In this document: positions 44,589-53,433 of the stretch, one piece after another | Layout: each line of letters begins with the position of its first letter | How positions within the stretch are numbered: the stretch's first letter is position 1 | Notes under the pieces: generated by a model | Told to the model about the DNA's origin: nothing | The model's input: only the letters and a program-made list of their open reading frames with translations | Database searches by the model: none | Assembly: GCA_033283165.1 (NCBI GenBank) | Contig: JAWMQL010000002.1 | Span: 124,001-188,000, forward strand | Direction of reading: 5' to 3' | Origin: JAWMQL01 sp033283165 | GTDB taxonomy: Bacteria > Pseudomonadota > Gammaproteobacteria > Pseudomonadales > Halieaceae | Length of the DNA: 64,000 nt | Made by a program: the position numbers and the translations under genes

Positions 44589-45914
44589 CTAAAATTTATG
44601 CGCGCCGTGGGCACCGAGGCTCATCAGGTACTGCAGCACCAGCTGGTCCTGGGTCTCTCCGGTTACGCGGTCGCGGGTGTATTGCAGGCGCAGGCGTGAG
44701 AATTCACTGGGTGAGAAGTCCAGCATCAGGCTGTCCCGCTCCGGCCGGTGGTCCGGGTCCTCCAGTGCAGTGCCCAGGAATTGCACCCCGTTGTCACTGT
44801 CCACCTGATCGTGACGATAACCGACCCGCCAGCGCGGCTGAAACTGCCACACCCCCTGCAGGTACCAGCCGTTCTGGTCGCCGTCGTAGGAGCGATCGCC
44901 GAACAGGCCGTCCTCGCGGCGCTGGAAGTACTCGCCCTGCAGCTTGAAATGGGTCAGCGCGCTGTTGCCCTGCGGCGCCCACTTCCAGACGAAATCGATT
45001 CCGGACAACGCGCTGTCACCACTGAAGGCCTCCTCCCCGTCCTCGCCCGCAGCGCGCTCTGTGACCTCCAGGTCGAGGTAGCTCAGGCCCAGTTGCCAGC
45101 TGTGACTACTGCCAATATCGCCGCCGACATGACCGAACAGGGTCCAGGCATCCGGCGAGGCCCCCTCGCCGGTCGCGGGAAACCGGCTGCTCCAGTTCAG
45201 CTCGGCGCCGAGTTCCAGGAACAGCGCGGTGGGCGCCAGCCAGCGCAGTTGCAGTCCATCGCCGATGTATTGTCCGCCGAAAAACGCCTGGTAGGGCAGC
45301 GGCCGGTCACTGAAATCGTCCGCGTGACGGTGAAAGCCGTTCAGGTATCCCAGGCCTGAGAAATGCCGGCCGGCGGTCGCGGTCAGCCCACCGGGCAGGC
45401 TGGTGGCCTGTATCCAGGCTTCCTCCACCGCGACCTCGGTGTCACCGTCTTCATCCTCCAGGGCCAGGGTCAGGTTGCCGAAAAAGCTGGCGTCGATGGC
45501 GGCCTTGAAATTGACTTCCGACTCACCGAGGGAGAAACCGTCCTCGCCGGGCCCCAGTTCCCCCTCAGTGGCGAAGCCCGGTATCGACTCCCAGCCACCA
45601 TCGAGGTCGGCGTAACGGCCCACGAGGACGGCGCCGATACCCGGGTTGAAGGCATTGGCGGCAACCTGACCGCCGCCAGCGGCGATGGCGCTCTCCTCGG
45701 CGATATCAACGGCCTCCGCCGCCGCCCGCCTGGCCACCTGGCTGCTGCGCTCGGCGGCTGCCAGGCGCGATTCCAGATCACTGATTCGCGCTTCGTAGTC
45801 GCTGCGCAGCGCATCGATCATCTGCCGCAGCTGTTCAATATCGTCACCGGCCAGGGCCTCCGGACCCGCCAGTGCCAGGGTCGCAGCCAGCGCTGCTGAA
45901 TTGACTCGTTTCAT
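44589..45914 (-). CDS. Outer-membrane beta-barrel protein with N-terminal coiled coil
   Basis: 441 aa. Signal peptide (AALAATLALAGPEALA), coiled-coil-like segment (residues 25-60, IEQLRQMIDALRSDYEARIS), then alternating aromatic/hydrophobic strands ending in Phe (AHKF), the C-terminal signature of outer-membrane barrels. Similar proteins sit in metal-uptake loci of marine Gammaproteobacteria and may pass zinc or another cation; this function is inferred. It precedes the metal-binding protein by nine bases. Confidence 0.82.
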   Translation of the reverse strand: MKRVNSAALAATLALAGPEALAGDDIEQLRQMIDALRSDYEARISDLESRLAAAERSSQVARRAAAEAVDIAEESAIAAGGGQVAANAFNPGIGAVLVGRYADLDGGWESIPGFATEGELGPGEDGFSLGESEVNFKAAIDASFFGNLTLALEDEDGDTEVAVEEAWIQATSLPGGLTATAGRHFSGLGYLNGFHRHADDFSDRPLPYQAFFGGQYIGDGLQLRWLAPTALFLELGAELNWSSRFPATGEGASPDAWTLFGHVGGDIGSSHSWQLGLSYLDLEVTERAAGEDGEEAFSGDSALSGIDFVWKWAPQGNSALTHFKLQGEYFQRREDGLFGDRSYDGDQNGWYLQGVWQFQPRWRVGYRHDQVDSDNGVQFLGTALEDPDHRPERDSLMLDFSPSEFSRLRLQYTRDRVTGETQDQLVLQYLMSLGAHGAHKF

Positions 45915-45971
45915 GACTCCCTCCCATGGGACACAGGCGCACTGTGGCGCCAGGAAAACAATATTTTGCGG

Positions 45972-46253
45972 TCAGGCGTGGGCGCGGGGAGGGGCGCGGG
46001 GTCGGGCAGTCAGCAGCGCCTCGCAGGGGCGGAAGCCCGTGGGGGCTGCCCCGGGTGGACAGGGCGCCCAGCTCGGGGGCGGGGGCAGGGCGACGCCGGT
46101 TTCCACGGCGGCCCGGGCATTGCCTGCGCACGCCAGGCAGGGAGTGCTACCACTCTGGTCATAGGGGTGCGTGGCCACGTGGACCAGGGTCGTTGCCTGC
46201 AACAGGCCGAGGGCCAGTACCAGCAGCAACACGCGGAAATCGACTCGGTGCAT
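45972..46253 (-). CDS. Small secreted Cys/His-containing protein of unknown function
   Basis: 93 aa. A hydrophobic N-terminal segment (VDFRVLLLVLALGLLQATTLVHVATH) is followed by CLACAG and a Pro-rich tail with one further Cys pair (PCPPG, PCEAL). The His-rich exit and Cys-x-x-Cys suggest metal binding, and the shape recalls DUF2946-type proteins, but no family is certain. It leads a metal-transporter group on the same strand. Start at MHRVDF (46253). Confidence 0.6.
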   Translation of the reverse strand: MHRVDFRVLLLVLALGLLQATTLVHVATHPYDQSGSTPCLACAGNARAAVETGVALPPPPSWAPCPPGAAPTGFRPCEALLTARPRAPPRAHA

Positions 46254-46339
46254 GGCGCCCAATATAGCACAGCAATTTTCAGTGGGCGCGGCTCGCCAGC
46301 CCCGCTACACTTAAGCTTTTTAACCGTATTGAGCCCCCG

Positions 46340-47926
46340 ATGACCACACACAAGCAATTGCTCGACGAGATCAAGACGAGCCCCGAAGGCCCCGAGATCC
46401 TGGCCATTTTCGACTTCGACGGCACCGTGATTGCCGGTTACTCGGCTTTTCACCTGATCCGTGAGCAGGTGCGGCGCGGGGATTTGTCGCCCCGCGAGTT
46501 TGCCGAGTTGGTGCGGGCAATGACCAGTTTCGGCATGGGTAATATGGGTTTCTCCGCCATGATGGTGGCCAGTGCCCAGTTTCTGCGCGGGATCGAGGAA
46601 GCGGACTACCACGAGGTGGGCGAGGAGTTGTACCGGAAGCAGATCGCCCGGCTGGTCTACCCCGAATCCCGCGCCCTGGTGAAAGCCCACCAGGCCCGCG
46701 GCCACACGGTAGCCATTATTTCTTCCGCCACCCCCTACCAGGTTGAACCCGCCGCCCGGGATCTCGGTATCGAGCACGTGTTGTGCAGCCAGTTGGAGGT
46801 GGCCAACGGCAAGTTCACCGGCGACGTGGTCAGGCCGACCTGCTTTGGCCAGGGCAAGGTCGATGCGGCGGAAACACTGGCCGAACAGGTCGGAGCCGAC
46901 CTGGACGAGGGGTTCTTCTACTCCGACAGCACCGACGACCTGCAACTGCTGGAACGGGTGGGCAAGCCCTGTGCCCTGAATCCCAATAAAAAACTCGAGC
47001 GGCTGGCGCGGGATCGGCACTGGCCCGTGGTCCGCTTCGGCAGCCGGGGCCGGCCCACCATTGGAGAGCTGGTACGGACTGTGGCGGCCACCAGCAGCAT
47101 GGTGACCTCTTTTGCCGCGGGGTTGCCGATCTACGCCCTCACCGGCTCAAAGCGCGCCGCCCAGAACTTCTCCTTTTCCCTGTTCGCCGACACTGCCAGC
47201 GCCCTGATCGGACTGGACCTGGAGGTCGAGGGGGAAGAGCACCTGTGGTCACATCGACCCGCCGTGTTCGTATTCAACCACCAGAGCAAGGTGGACGTGA
47301 TGATCATCGCCCGGCTGCTGCGCCGTGACTTCGCCGGTGTGGGCAAACAGGAGATCAAGAAGGAAAACCCGCTGGTGGGCGTCGCAATGGGCTGGGGAGG
47401 TGTGGTGTTCATCGATCGCCAGAACGCCGGCAGTGCCATCGAGGCCATGGCCCCGCTGGTCGACGCCATGCGCGAGGAAGGCAAGTCGGTGGTGCTGGCA
47501 CCGGAAGGGACGCGCACGGTGTCGGCCAACCTGGCGCCCTTTAAAAAGGGCGCCTTTCACCTGGCCAGGCAGGCCGGAGTACCCATGGTGCCGATCGTGA
47601 TCCACAACGCCGGCGACGCCGCCCCCAAAGGCGAATTTGTCATGCGCCCGGCCAGCGTGCGGGTGACGGTGCTGCCACCAATCGATACCAGCGGCTGGTC
47701 TGTACGCACCATGGACGAGCACGTGCGCGAGGTGCGTAACATGTTCGCCCGCACCCTGGGGCAACCGGAGGAGAAGGGGCGGCCGGCCAAGGCCAAAACG
47801 AGGGCTGAGGCCAAAACGAAGGCCAAGACCAAGGCCAAGGCCAAGGCCAAGGCCAAGGCCAAAAAAGCGAAGACTCCGGCGAAAAAAAGCGCCCCTAAAA
47901 AATCGACCAGGCCCCGTAAGAAATGA
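46340..47926 (+). CDS. HAD phosphatase/1-acylglycerol-3-phosphate acyltransferase fusion with Lys/Ala tail
   Basis: 528 aa. The N-terminal HAD-IB domain (1-250) has DFDGTVIAG near residue 25 and FFYSDSTDDLQLL. The acyltransferase domain (265-480) has NHQSKVD near 313 and PEGTR near 390, the NHxxxxD/EGTR signature of PlsC. The tail from 480 is Lys/Ala-rich (KAKAKAKAKAKK), encoded by AAGGCC hexamer repeats at 47819-47862, and would bind nucleic acid or acidic lipid. Fusions of this kind occur in proteobacteria and may dephosphorylate and acylate lysophospholipids. The next ORF overlaps by ATGA. Confidence 0.9.
   Translation: MTTHKQLLDEIKTSPEGPEILAIFDFDGTVIAGYSAFHLIREQVRRGDLSPREFAELVRAMTSFGMGNMGFSAMMVASAQFLRGIEEADYHEVGEELYRKQIARLVYPESRALVKAHQARGHTVAIISSATPYQVEPAARDLGIEHVLCSQLEVANGKFTGDVVRPTCFGQGKVDAAETLAEQVGADLDEGFFYSDSTDDLQLLERVGKPCALNPNKKLERLARDRHWPVVRFGSRGRPTIGELVRTVAATSSMVTSFAAGLPIYALTGSKRAAQNFSFSLFADTASALIGLDLEVEGEEHLWSHRPAVFVFNHQSKVDVMIIARLLRRDFAGVGKQEIKKENPLVGVAMGWGGVVFIDRQNAGSAIEAMAPLVDAMREEGKSVVLAPEGTRTVSANLAPFKKGAFHLARQAGVPMVPIVIHNAGDAAPKGEFVMRPASVRVTVLPPIDTSGWSVRTMDEHVREVRNMFARTLGQPEEKGRPAKAKTRAEAKTKAKTKAKAKAKAKAKKAKTPAKKSAPKKSTRPRKK
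47819..47862. repeat. AAGGCC hexamer repeat in the acyltransferase tail
   Basis: About seven copies of AAGGCC, two with a base change, encode a Lys-Ala run. The array is in frame and could vary in length by slippage without breaking the gene. Confidence 0.8.
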
Positions 47927-48453
47927 TCCGGGCCTGGCTGGCGCCCTGCTTGATCACGCTGGCAGTCAGGGCCGGCGCCGCAGGCACCACCATTCCGGTG
48001 TCCGTGGAACTGGCCAACGGCATCGCCGACAGCCTGTTTCCGGTAACCCTCAGGCTGGAGCGCGGCACCTATTACCTCACCGAGCCCCGGATAGAATACC
48101 TGGACCAGGGCCGGGTCGGGCTGCAGGCCCGGCTGCAGGCCTATATACATCGCCCGGAGGAAAACGTGGCCATCAGTGAAACCGGCGGAGTCGCTATCAC
48201 CGGACAACTGGGCTACGACCCCATTGCACTGCAGATACTGTTCCACCATCCGACCCTGGAGCAACTCGAGTTTGATCAGGATAACCCGGAGGCACGCCAG
48301 TTCAACCGCGAGGTGCAAAAGGCGTGGCGGCAGCAACTCAACGACCCGATGCGGGCGGACCTGCCGCCCCACCCCTATATCCAGATGTTGAAATACAACA
48401 TTGGCGACATCGGCTACGATGGCAGCCATATCAACCTGGAGCTGGTTTACTAG
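47923..48453 (+). CDS. Secreted DUF1439-like protein
   Basis: 176 aa with a signal peptide (APCLITLAVRAGAAG). The body alternates strands (TTIPVSVELANGIADSLFPV, GTYYLTEPRIEYLD, GQLGYDPIALQI) with the amphipathic look of DUF1439/YceB-like lipid-binding proteins; the assignment is by resemblance only. No lipobox Cys is seen, so it would be periplasmic. The ATG overlaps the acyltransferase stop by four bases, implying linked function in lipid metabolism. Confidence 0.6.
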   Translation: MIRAWLAPCLITLAVRAGAAGTTIPVSVELANGIADSLFPVTLRLERGTYYLTEPRIEYLDQGRVGLQARLQAYIHRPEENVAISETGGVAITGQLGYDPIALQILFHHPTLEQLEFDQDNPEARQFNREVQKAWRQQLNDPMRADLPPHPYIQMLKYNIGDIGYDGSHINLELVY

Positions 48454-48519
48454 TGGCGGCGGCCGTCGCCAGCCTGGCCCTGCAAGGACCCTGTCCCCTA
48501 CTGACCAAGGAGAACCACC

Positions 48520-49098
48520 ATGTCCGACACGATGTATCGCGCGTCCGTTCCGGTATTCACCCATCAACTGAGGAACCTGGCGGCCATATTGCGCACGGCC
48601 GCACGGGATGCCAAGGCACGGGGAATCGATCCGGAGGTATTGCTCAATGCGCGCCTGGCACCCGACATGCTGCCACTCATCAGGCAGGTGCAGATCGCCA
48701 CGGATCATGCCAAGGGCTGCAGCGCGCGCCTGGCCGGGGTCGAGCCGCCGGTCTTCAAGGACGACGAAAGCAGTTTCAGTGACCTGGACCAGCGTATCCG
48801 CGCGGCCCTGGCGTTTATCCGCGGCCTCAAGGCCAGCCAGTTTGCAGACAGCGCGACACGGCCCATCACAATGGGCCTGCCCTTCGGCGAGATCCGCTTT
48901 GACGGCCTGAACTACCTGCACGGATGGGCGCTGCCCAATTTCTACTTCCACTACACCACCACCTACAACATCCTGCGCCACAACGGCCTGGCAATCGGCA
49001 AGCTGGATTTCCTGGGCAGGGTGCCCGGCATGCAGATGGACGCCCGCGCAGCCAGGAAGCTGGGCGTCAAACCGCGCAGCAAGTCGCGCAAGAAGTAA
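48520..49098 (+). CDS. DUF1993 family protein
   Basis: 192 aa. The first helix (MYRASVPVFTHQLRNLAAILRTA) and the C-terminal YFHYTTTYNILRHNGLAIGKLDFL match DUF1993, a DinB-like helical bundle family of unknown function. The His residues of the bundle suggest a metal-dependent fold. AAGGAG precedes the ATG. No signal peptide. It lies between the DUF1439-like and START genes. Confidence 0.85.
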   Translation: MSDTMYRASVPVFTHQLRNLAAILRTAARDAKARGIDPEVLLNARLAPDMLPLIRQVQIATDHAKGCSARLAGVEPPVFKDDESSFSDLDQRIRAALAFIRGLKASQFADSATRPITMGLPFGEIRFDGLNYLHGWALPNFYFHYTTTYNILRHNGLAIGKLDFLGRVPGMQMDARAARKLGVKPRSKSRKK

Positions 49099-49102
49099 AG
49101 AC

Positions 49103-49801
49103 ATGGCGACGTGGCGTCGCCCGACCTTGCGTGGGGCGCACGGGGCAGGCCTGTCGCTCTGCCTGCTGCTGTCGCTGGTGATTGTCACGGCCGCAGCGGC
49201 GGACTGGACCCTTCGCCAGGAAGCCGGGCCGTTGCGGGTGGAGAGCCGCCCCTACGACCGGTCACCCCTGCAGGAATTGCGCGGAGTCACCACCGTCCAG
49301 GCATCTCTCGGCGCCCTGATGGCACTATTGCGGGATGCCGATTACAACGAGCACTGGGTCTACCGCAGCGGCGGCGCGAAAATTATTGCGACCAACGGCT
49401 ACCGGCAGGCCCATGTGTACGGTGTGGTCGACGCCCCCTGGCCTATGAGGGACCGGGACAGTATCGTGCGCTTCGACTACCGCCAGGACCGGCAAACCCG
49501 GGTAATCACCATCGACATACAAAACGTACCCGACTATCTCCCGGAGCGGGCCGGGCTGGTGCGGGTACCCGAACTCGGAGGCTTCTGGGAATTGCGGCCC
49601 CTCGACAACGGCCAGGTGCGGGTAACCTACCAGGTACACGGCGATCCCGGAGGCAGGGTGCCGGTATGGCTGGCCAACCTGGCCGCGCGCCTGTCGGTCA
49701 TTCATACCCTGGAAAATCTGCCCGCGGCAGTGGCGCGTTATGCCGGCGCGACCTCAAGCTACGTGGCGGAAGCTGACGACCCGTCGAGTTATCCTAGATA
49801 A
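49103..49801 (+). CDS. Secreted START-domain protein
   Basis: 232 aa with a signal peptide (LCLLLSLVIVTAAAA). The helix-grip START fold is indicated by NEHWVYRSGGAKIIATNGY, WPMRDRDSIVRFDYR and LGGFWELRPLDNGQVRVTYQVHGDPGG, followed by a C-terminal helix. START domains bind lipids such as sterols or phospholipids. The 3' end overlaps the convergent aldolase-dehydrogenase gene by eight bases. Five bases after DUF1993, so probably co-transcribed. Confidence 0.85.
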   Translation: MATWRRPTLRGAHGAGLSLCLLLSLVIVTAAAADWTLRQEAGPLRVESRPYDRSPLQELRGVTTVQASLGALMALLRDADYNEHWVYRSGGAKIIATNGYRQAHVYGVVDAPWPMRDRDSIVRFDYRQDRQTRVITIDIQNVPDYLPERAGLVRVPELGGFWELRPLDNGQVRVTYQVHGDPGGRVPVWLANLAARLSVIHTLENLPAAVARYAGATSSYVAEADDPSSYPR

Positions 49802-51767
49802 CACGGTCGTTGCCGCCGTCGACAGGTATCTGGGCGCCGGTGGTGGCGCCAAACACGTCACTGGCCAGGGTGGACAGCAGGCGGCCGACCTGGGCCGAGG
49901 TGATTTCCGCGCCGAGCAGGTTCTTTTTCTTGTACTCCTCCACAGTCAGGCCATAGCGCCGGGCGGATTGCTGCAGGGCTTCCTCGGTCCACAGGCCACT
50001 GTCAAACACGGCGTCCGGGTGGATGACATTGACCCGCACCCCGTCACCGGCCAGTTCCAACGCAGCGACCCGGGCCAACTGGGTAAGGCCGGCCTTGCTC
50101 ACCGAGTAGGCGGCGGCGCCGGGTCCTGGCGCAGTAACATTGCGGGACCCCACCACCAGCATCGAGGGCGCGATGCCCAGTTTGAGAAAAGGTATCACCA
50201 CGGCAAAAAAACGCTGGGCGGCAGTCAGGTTGACCGCCAGGGTCTGATCCCAGGTGTTCGCGCTGAGTTGCTCCAGGTATTCGCCGGCCCGAAAGATTCC
50301 CGCATTGCAGATCGCGATATCGAGGCCACCGTAGCGCCGCACGGTAGCCTCGACCGCCGCCTGCACAGCGGCGCGGTCGGTCACATCGCAAACCAGCCCG
50401 GTCATGCCCCCGCTGCCCAGGGTGGCCTCGACGGCGGGGTCGATGTCCAGGCCCACCACGGTGGCGCCATCCGCCGCCAGCGCCCGACAACTGGCCAGGC
50501 CGATGCCGCTGGCGGCACCGGTAACCAGCGCCACCCTGCCCAGGTGGGGCTTGCCGGCGCCCTGCTTACCCAGCTTGGCCTGCTCCAGTGACCAGTATTC
50601 CAACTCGAAAATCTCGCCCGGCGGCAGTGCCTGCCAGCCACCCAGGGATTCCCCGGTCTGCACGGCCCGCCGGGTGTGGCGGGCGATGTCGGCGACAATG
50701 GCACACTCCTTCACGCTGCTGCCGAAGGCGATGCAGCCGGCCTCGCGCCATACGGCGGCCCGCGGCGCCGGGTCCAGCATCTGCTGGCCCTCGGTCCGGT
50801 GGCGCTCAAAATAGGCCTCGTAGTCGGCGGCGTAAGCGGCAATTTCGGGGACACCCTCCGGTGGCTCCCGGTCGATGACCACCGGGATCCGCTTGGTACG
50901 GATCACGTGATCCGGCGTGATGGGGCCGCGGCAGGCAATCTCGGCCACGTTGTCGAGACTGGCATACCCCTGGGCGTCGGGTTCGGCATCCAGCACCGCC
51001 AATTGCGCGCTGCCGCGCTGACGGGAGACTGCCCGGCGAATGCGGGCCAGGGTCAGCAGGTCGATCTCACGGCTCGCCACCGGGTGCCCGGCCACTCCCT
51101 CCCGGGAAATGTAGTCTTCCGCCCGGGTGACCAGTTCGATCATCTGCTCGTAGGCCTCGCGCGCGTCATCGCTGAAGGTGAATACCCCGTGGTGCATCAG
51201 GATGATGCCTTTACAGGCCGTCAGGTCGACCCCGGCGATGGCATCGGCCACCTGCTTCGAGAGGATAAAGCCCGGCATGATGTAGGGCAGCACCAGGCAG
51301 TCCGGAAACAGCTCGGCCATGATGTCCTCGCCGCGCGGGTTATTGGTCAGGGTGACCACAGCGTCGGCGTGGGTATGGTCGACGAATTTGCTGGGCAGGA
51401 TCGCGTGCAGTATGGCCTCCACCGAGGGTGAGGGCGCGGACTGGTCCAGCATGAAGGCGCGCAGCTGCCGGGTCATGTCCAGGTCAGACAGGCTGTCCAG
51501 TTCCGCCAGACGCCGGGTATCGGCCAGGCGCAGGGCGGGAAAGCCGGCTTTCTCGATGGTTTTCAGGTCCCAGCCGCTGCCCTTGACGTACAGCACCGCC
51601 AGTTCCTCGCCAAAGAAATCCAGGGCCCGGCCCTTGACCGAGGTGTTGCCGCCGCCGTGCATCACCAGGTCTTCGTTCGCTCCCAACAGGCGCGAACTGT
51701 ACACGCGCAGGGCCAGGTCGTCGCCGGCAAATGCGGCCGCCTCCTGCTCATTCCACAGGCTTTTCAT
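49794..51767 (-). CDS. Bifunctional class II aldolase / short-chain dehydrogenase
   Basis: 657 aa. The N-terminal class II aldolase domain (1-400) has VKGSGWDLKTI, FVDHTHADAVVTLT and MHHGVFTFSDDAREAYEQM with zinc histidines. The C-terminal SDR domain (410-655) has VTGAASGIGLASCRAL, NAGIFRAG and YSVSKAGLTQLARV with Tyr-x3-Lys. Such fusions are known for RhaEW-type rhamnose breakdown, but the wider family is uncharacterised and no sugar genes are nearby. It is monocistronic and faces the START gene. Confidence 0.9.
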   Translation of the reverse strand: MKSLWNEQEAAAFAGDDLALRVYSSRLLGANEDLVMHGGGNTSVKGRALDFFGEELAVLYVKGSGWDLKTIEKAGFPALRLADTRRLAELDSLSDLDMTRQLRAFMLDQSAPSPSVEAILHAILPSKFVDHTHADAVVTLTNNPRGEDIMAELFPDCLVLPYIMPGFILSKQVADAIAGVDLTACKGIILMHHGVFTFSDDAREAYEQMIELVTRAEDYISREGVAGHPVASREIDLLTLARIRRAVSRQRGSAQLAVLDAEPDAQGYASLDNVAEIACRGPITPDHVIRTKRIPVVIDREPPEGVPEIAAYAADYEAYFERHRTEGQQMLDPAPRAAVWREAGCIAFGSSVKECAIVADIARHTRRAVQTGESLGGWQALPPGEIFELEYWSLEQAKLGKQGAGKPHLGRVALVTGAASGIGLASCRALAADGATVVGLDIDPAVEATLGSGGMTGLVCDVTDRAAVQAAVEATVRRYGGLDIAICNAGIFRAGEYLEQLSANTWDQTLAVNLTAAQRFFAVVIPFLKLGIAPSMLVVGSRNVTAPGPGAAAYSVSKAGLTQLARVAALELAGDGVRVNVIHPDAVFDSGLWTEEALQQSARRYGLTVEEYKKKNLLGAEITSAQVGRLLSTLASDVFGATTGAQIPVDGGNDRVI

Positions 51768-51834
51768 GCCAGGTTCCTTGTCGCCATATCAAAAAGGACG
51801 GGGATTGTAGCGTGTACCGCCACGGGATACGAAA

Positions 51835-51913
51835 TTCGGGGACAGTTTACTTAATTCGGTCAGGCCCCCTCCCGGCACCGGAACGAATGGGAATTAAGTA
51901 AACTGTCCCCGAA
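51835..51913. repeat. REPIN-like inverted repeat, copy 2
   Basis: Two 23-bp exactly complementary arms (51835-51857 and 51891-51913; outer part TTCGGGGACAGTTTACTTAA) flank a 33-base loop. The outer GGGGACAG segment is identical to copy 1 near 32.5 kb, the inner arm differs. It is directly adjacent to a terminator. Confidence 0.85.
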
Positions 51914-51942
51914 ATAAAAAAAAGGCGACCCGAAGGCCGCCT
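51914..51942 (-). terminator. Intrinsic terminator of the patatin gene
   Basis: On the minus strand AGGCGGCC-TTCG-GGTCGCCT forms an 8-bp stem with one G-T pair, followed by eight T. It lies about 57 bases after the patatin stop. The REPIN-like element begins at the end of the T-run. Confidence 0.88.
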
Positions 51943-51999
51943 GAAGGTAGGAACTTGTAGCGCTTTTCAAAACGGGTCGCCACCCCTGGCCGGTCGCCC

Positions 52000-53433
52000 C
52001 TAACCCGGCTGGATCGGCTGGCCGTATGGGATATCGCGCAACGCCCGGCTGATGAGTGTCTGCAGTCGAATCATCTCGAGCCGGGGCCAGGCTGAGCGCT
52101 GGCCGGCCAGCATCAGCTCGGAGATTTCCTCCTGGGAAGCATGGGCCAGCAAGCGGTAGGGATTGCGGAAGCGGAATGGCGGCAGGATATTGATATCGCC
52201 CACGTAGTCCTGGTTGATAATGGACACGCCCATGGACAGCCACTGCTGCAGGTGCTGCTGGCGCGACAGGGAGCGCTCGACAATGGATGCACCGGCATTG
52301 AGCCACTCGCGGCCGGAGCGAACACCGGCATAGCGCAGCGCCGATAGGGCACCGGGCAGGCGCTGGCCGTCGGAGATGAAGGGCAGCACGTGGGGGTTGG
52401 TCTGGCTCACGATGTAATGGTTGACCCCGTACAGCCGCGACAGCCGCTTGGCCGGTAAATCGTCGCTCACCGACCCATCGACCCAACGGCGCGAGGGCAG
52501 GTAGGGCTGGCGGTCGCCGTGACGGTCGCGGGCCATCAGCACTACGGGGGGATAGACCCCCGGCACCGCGCCGGAGGCTCGCACCGCCTCGCGGATATAC
52601 ACGTGAGGCGTGGTGACGGCGTTCAGCAGGCGCGAGGTCTGGTGCCGCTCGGCCGCGGCGACCGACACGTTCAGGTGCAGACCGGAGCGCTGGTGGGCCT
52701 CCTCGAAAGTGAGGTCCGGAATCAGCGTTTCGATGATATTCGCAATTTCCCCTGGCTGCATCAGCTGCGGCACCACCCGGCCGCGGCCCCGGTCGCCCTT
52801 GTACACCAGCACCTCCGGGTCGAAGATCGGTGCCAGCTCGTCCGCCGTCCGGGTCGCCACCAGCGCACCCACGAAGGCCCCCCCGGAAGAGCCGGACAGG
52901 ATTTCCGGCAGCAGGTTGTGCTCGTGCATCGCCTTCAGCACGCCGATGTGGAAATACAACAGCGAGCCTGCCCCGCTCAACATCAGGGCGGTGTGGCCGA
53001 AGCACTGGCGGGCCCGGGCGAAAAAGACATGCTTCTCGGCAGTGTCGATGTCATCAACGGTGTCGGAGGCCAGGTACAGCAGAGACTCGGCGACCTCCTC
53101 GATGTAATCGGCGATCAGTTGCTTGGTGCCCAGGGGAGATACACCATACAGCGCCGCGCGACCCATGCCGCCGATGTTGCCGTGGATGCCCTCCAGCAGG
53201 GAGTACAGCAGGCCGTGGTTGTCGTGCCGTGCGCGGTAGGTGCGCAGCTGGTCCAGGCGCATGCGAATGGCCACGTAGTCATACTCGCGCGAGCGGTCCC
53301 GCGAGCGCCAGCGATCCAGCCGCAGCTCGCGATCGTAACGCTCGGCGCATTCCCGCCAGGTCGGGTAATCCGGCGCCCGGCGCATGGCTCGCTCCAGGCG
53401 ACGCCGGCTGGTTGGCAATCGCACCGCTCTCAT
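52000..53433 (-). CDS. Patatin-like phospholipase / triacylglycerol lipase (DUF3336)
   Basis: 477 aa. An N-terminal DUF3336-type helical region (to about residue 150; RAVRLPTSRRRLERAM, HDNHGLLYSLLEGIHGNIGG) is followed by the patatin domain. The oxyanion loop is LSGAGSLLYFHIGVL, the nucleophile Ser is in SGSSGGAF near residue 182 and the Asp in VDGSVSDD near 319. This architecture is that of yeast Tgl3/4/5-like lipases. It may release stored neutral lipid. Its ATG shares one base with the wax-synthase stop, so the two are coupled. Confidence 0.9.
   Translation of the reverse strand: MRAVRLPTSRRRLERAMRRAPDYPTWRECAERYDRELRLDRWRSRDRSREYDYVAIRMRLDQLRTYRARHDNHGLLYSLLEGIHGNIGGMGRAALYGVSPLGTKQLIADYIEEVAESLLYLASDTVDDIDTAEKHVFFARARQCFGHTALMLSGAGSLLYFHIGVLKAMHEHNLLPEILSGSSGGAFVGALVATRTADELAPIFDPEVLVYKGDRGRGRVVPQLMQPGEIANIIETLIPDLTFEEAHQRSGLHLNVSVAAAERHQTSRLLNAVTTPHVYIREAVRASGAVPGVYPPVVLMARDRHGDRQPYLPSRRWVDGSVSDDLPAKRLSRLYGVNHYIVSQTNPHVLPFISDGQRLPGALSALRYAGVRSGREWLNAGASIVERSLSRQQHLQQWLSMGVSIINQDYVGDINILPPFRFRNPYRLLAHASQEEISELMLAGQRSAWPRLEMIRLQTLISRALRDIPYGQPIQPG

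Noticed and set aside
45966..46343. Plus-strand ORFs opposite the small secreted protein
   Set aside because: The minus-strand frame has a signal peptide and fits the metal operon; the plus-strand text is Gly/Arg-rich with no start context.
51860..53005. 381-codon minus-strand frame overlapping the patatin gene
   Set aside because: It is the same strand in a different frame, runs through the REPIN-like element and lacks motifs; the patatin frame has all catalytic residues.
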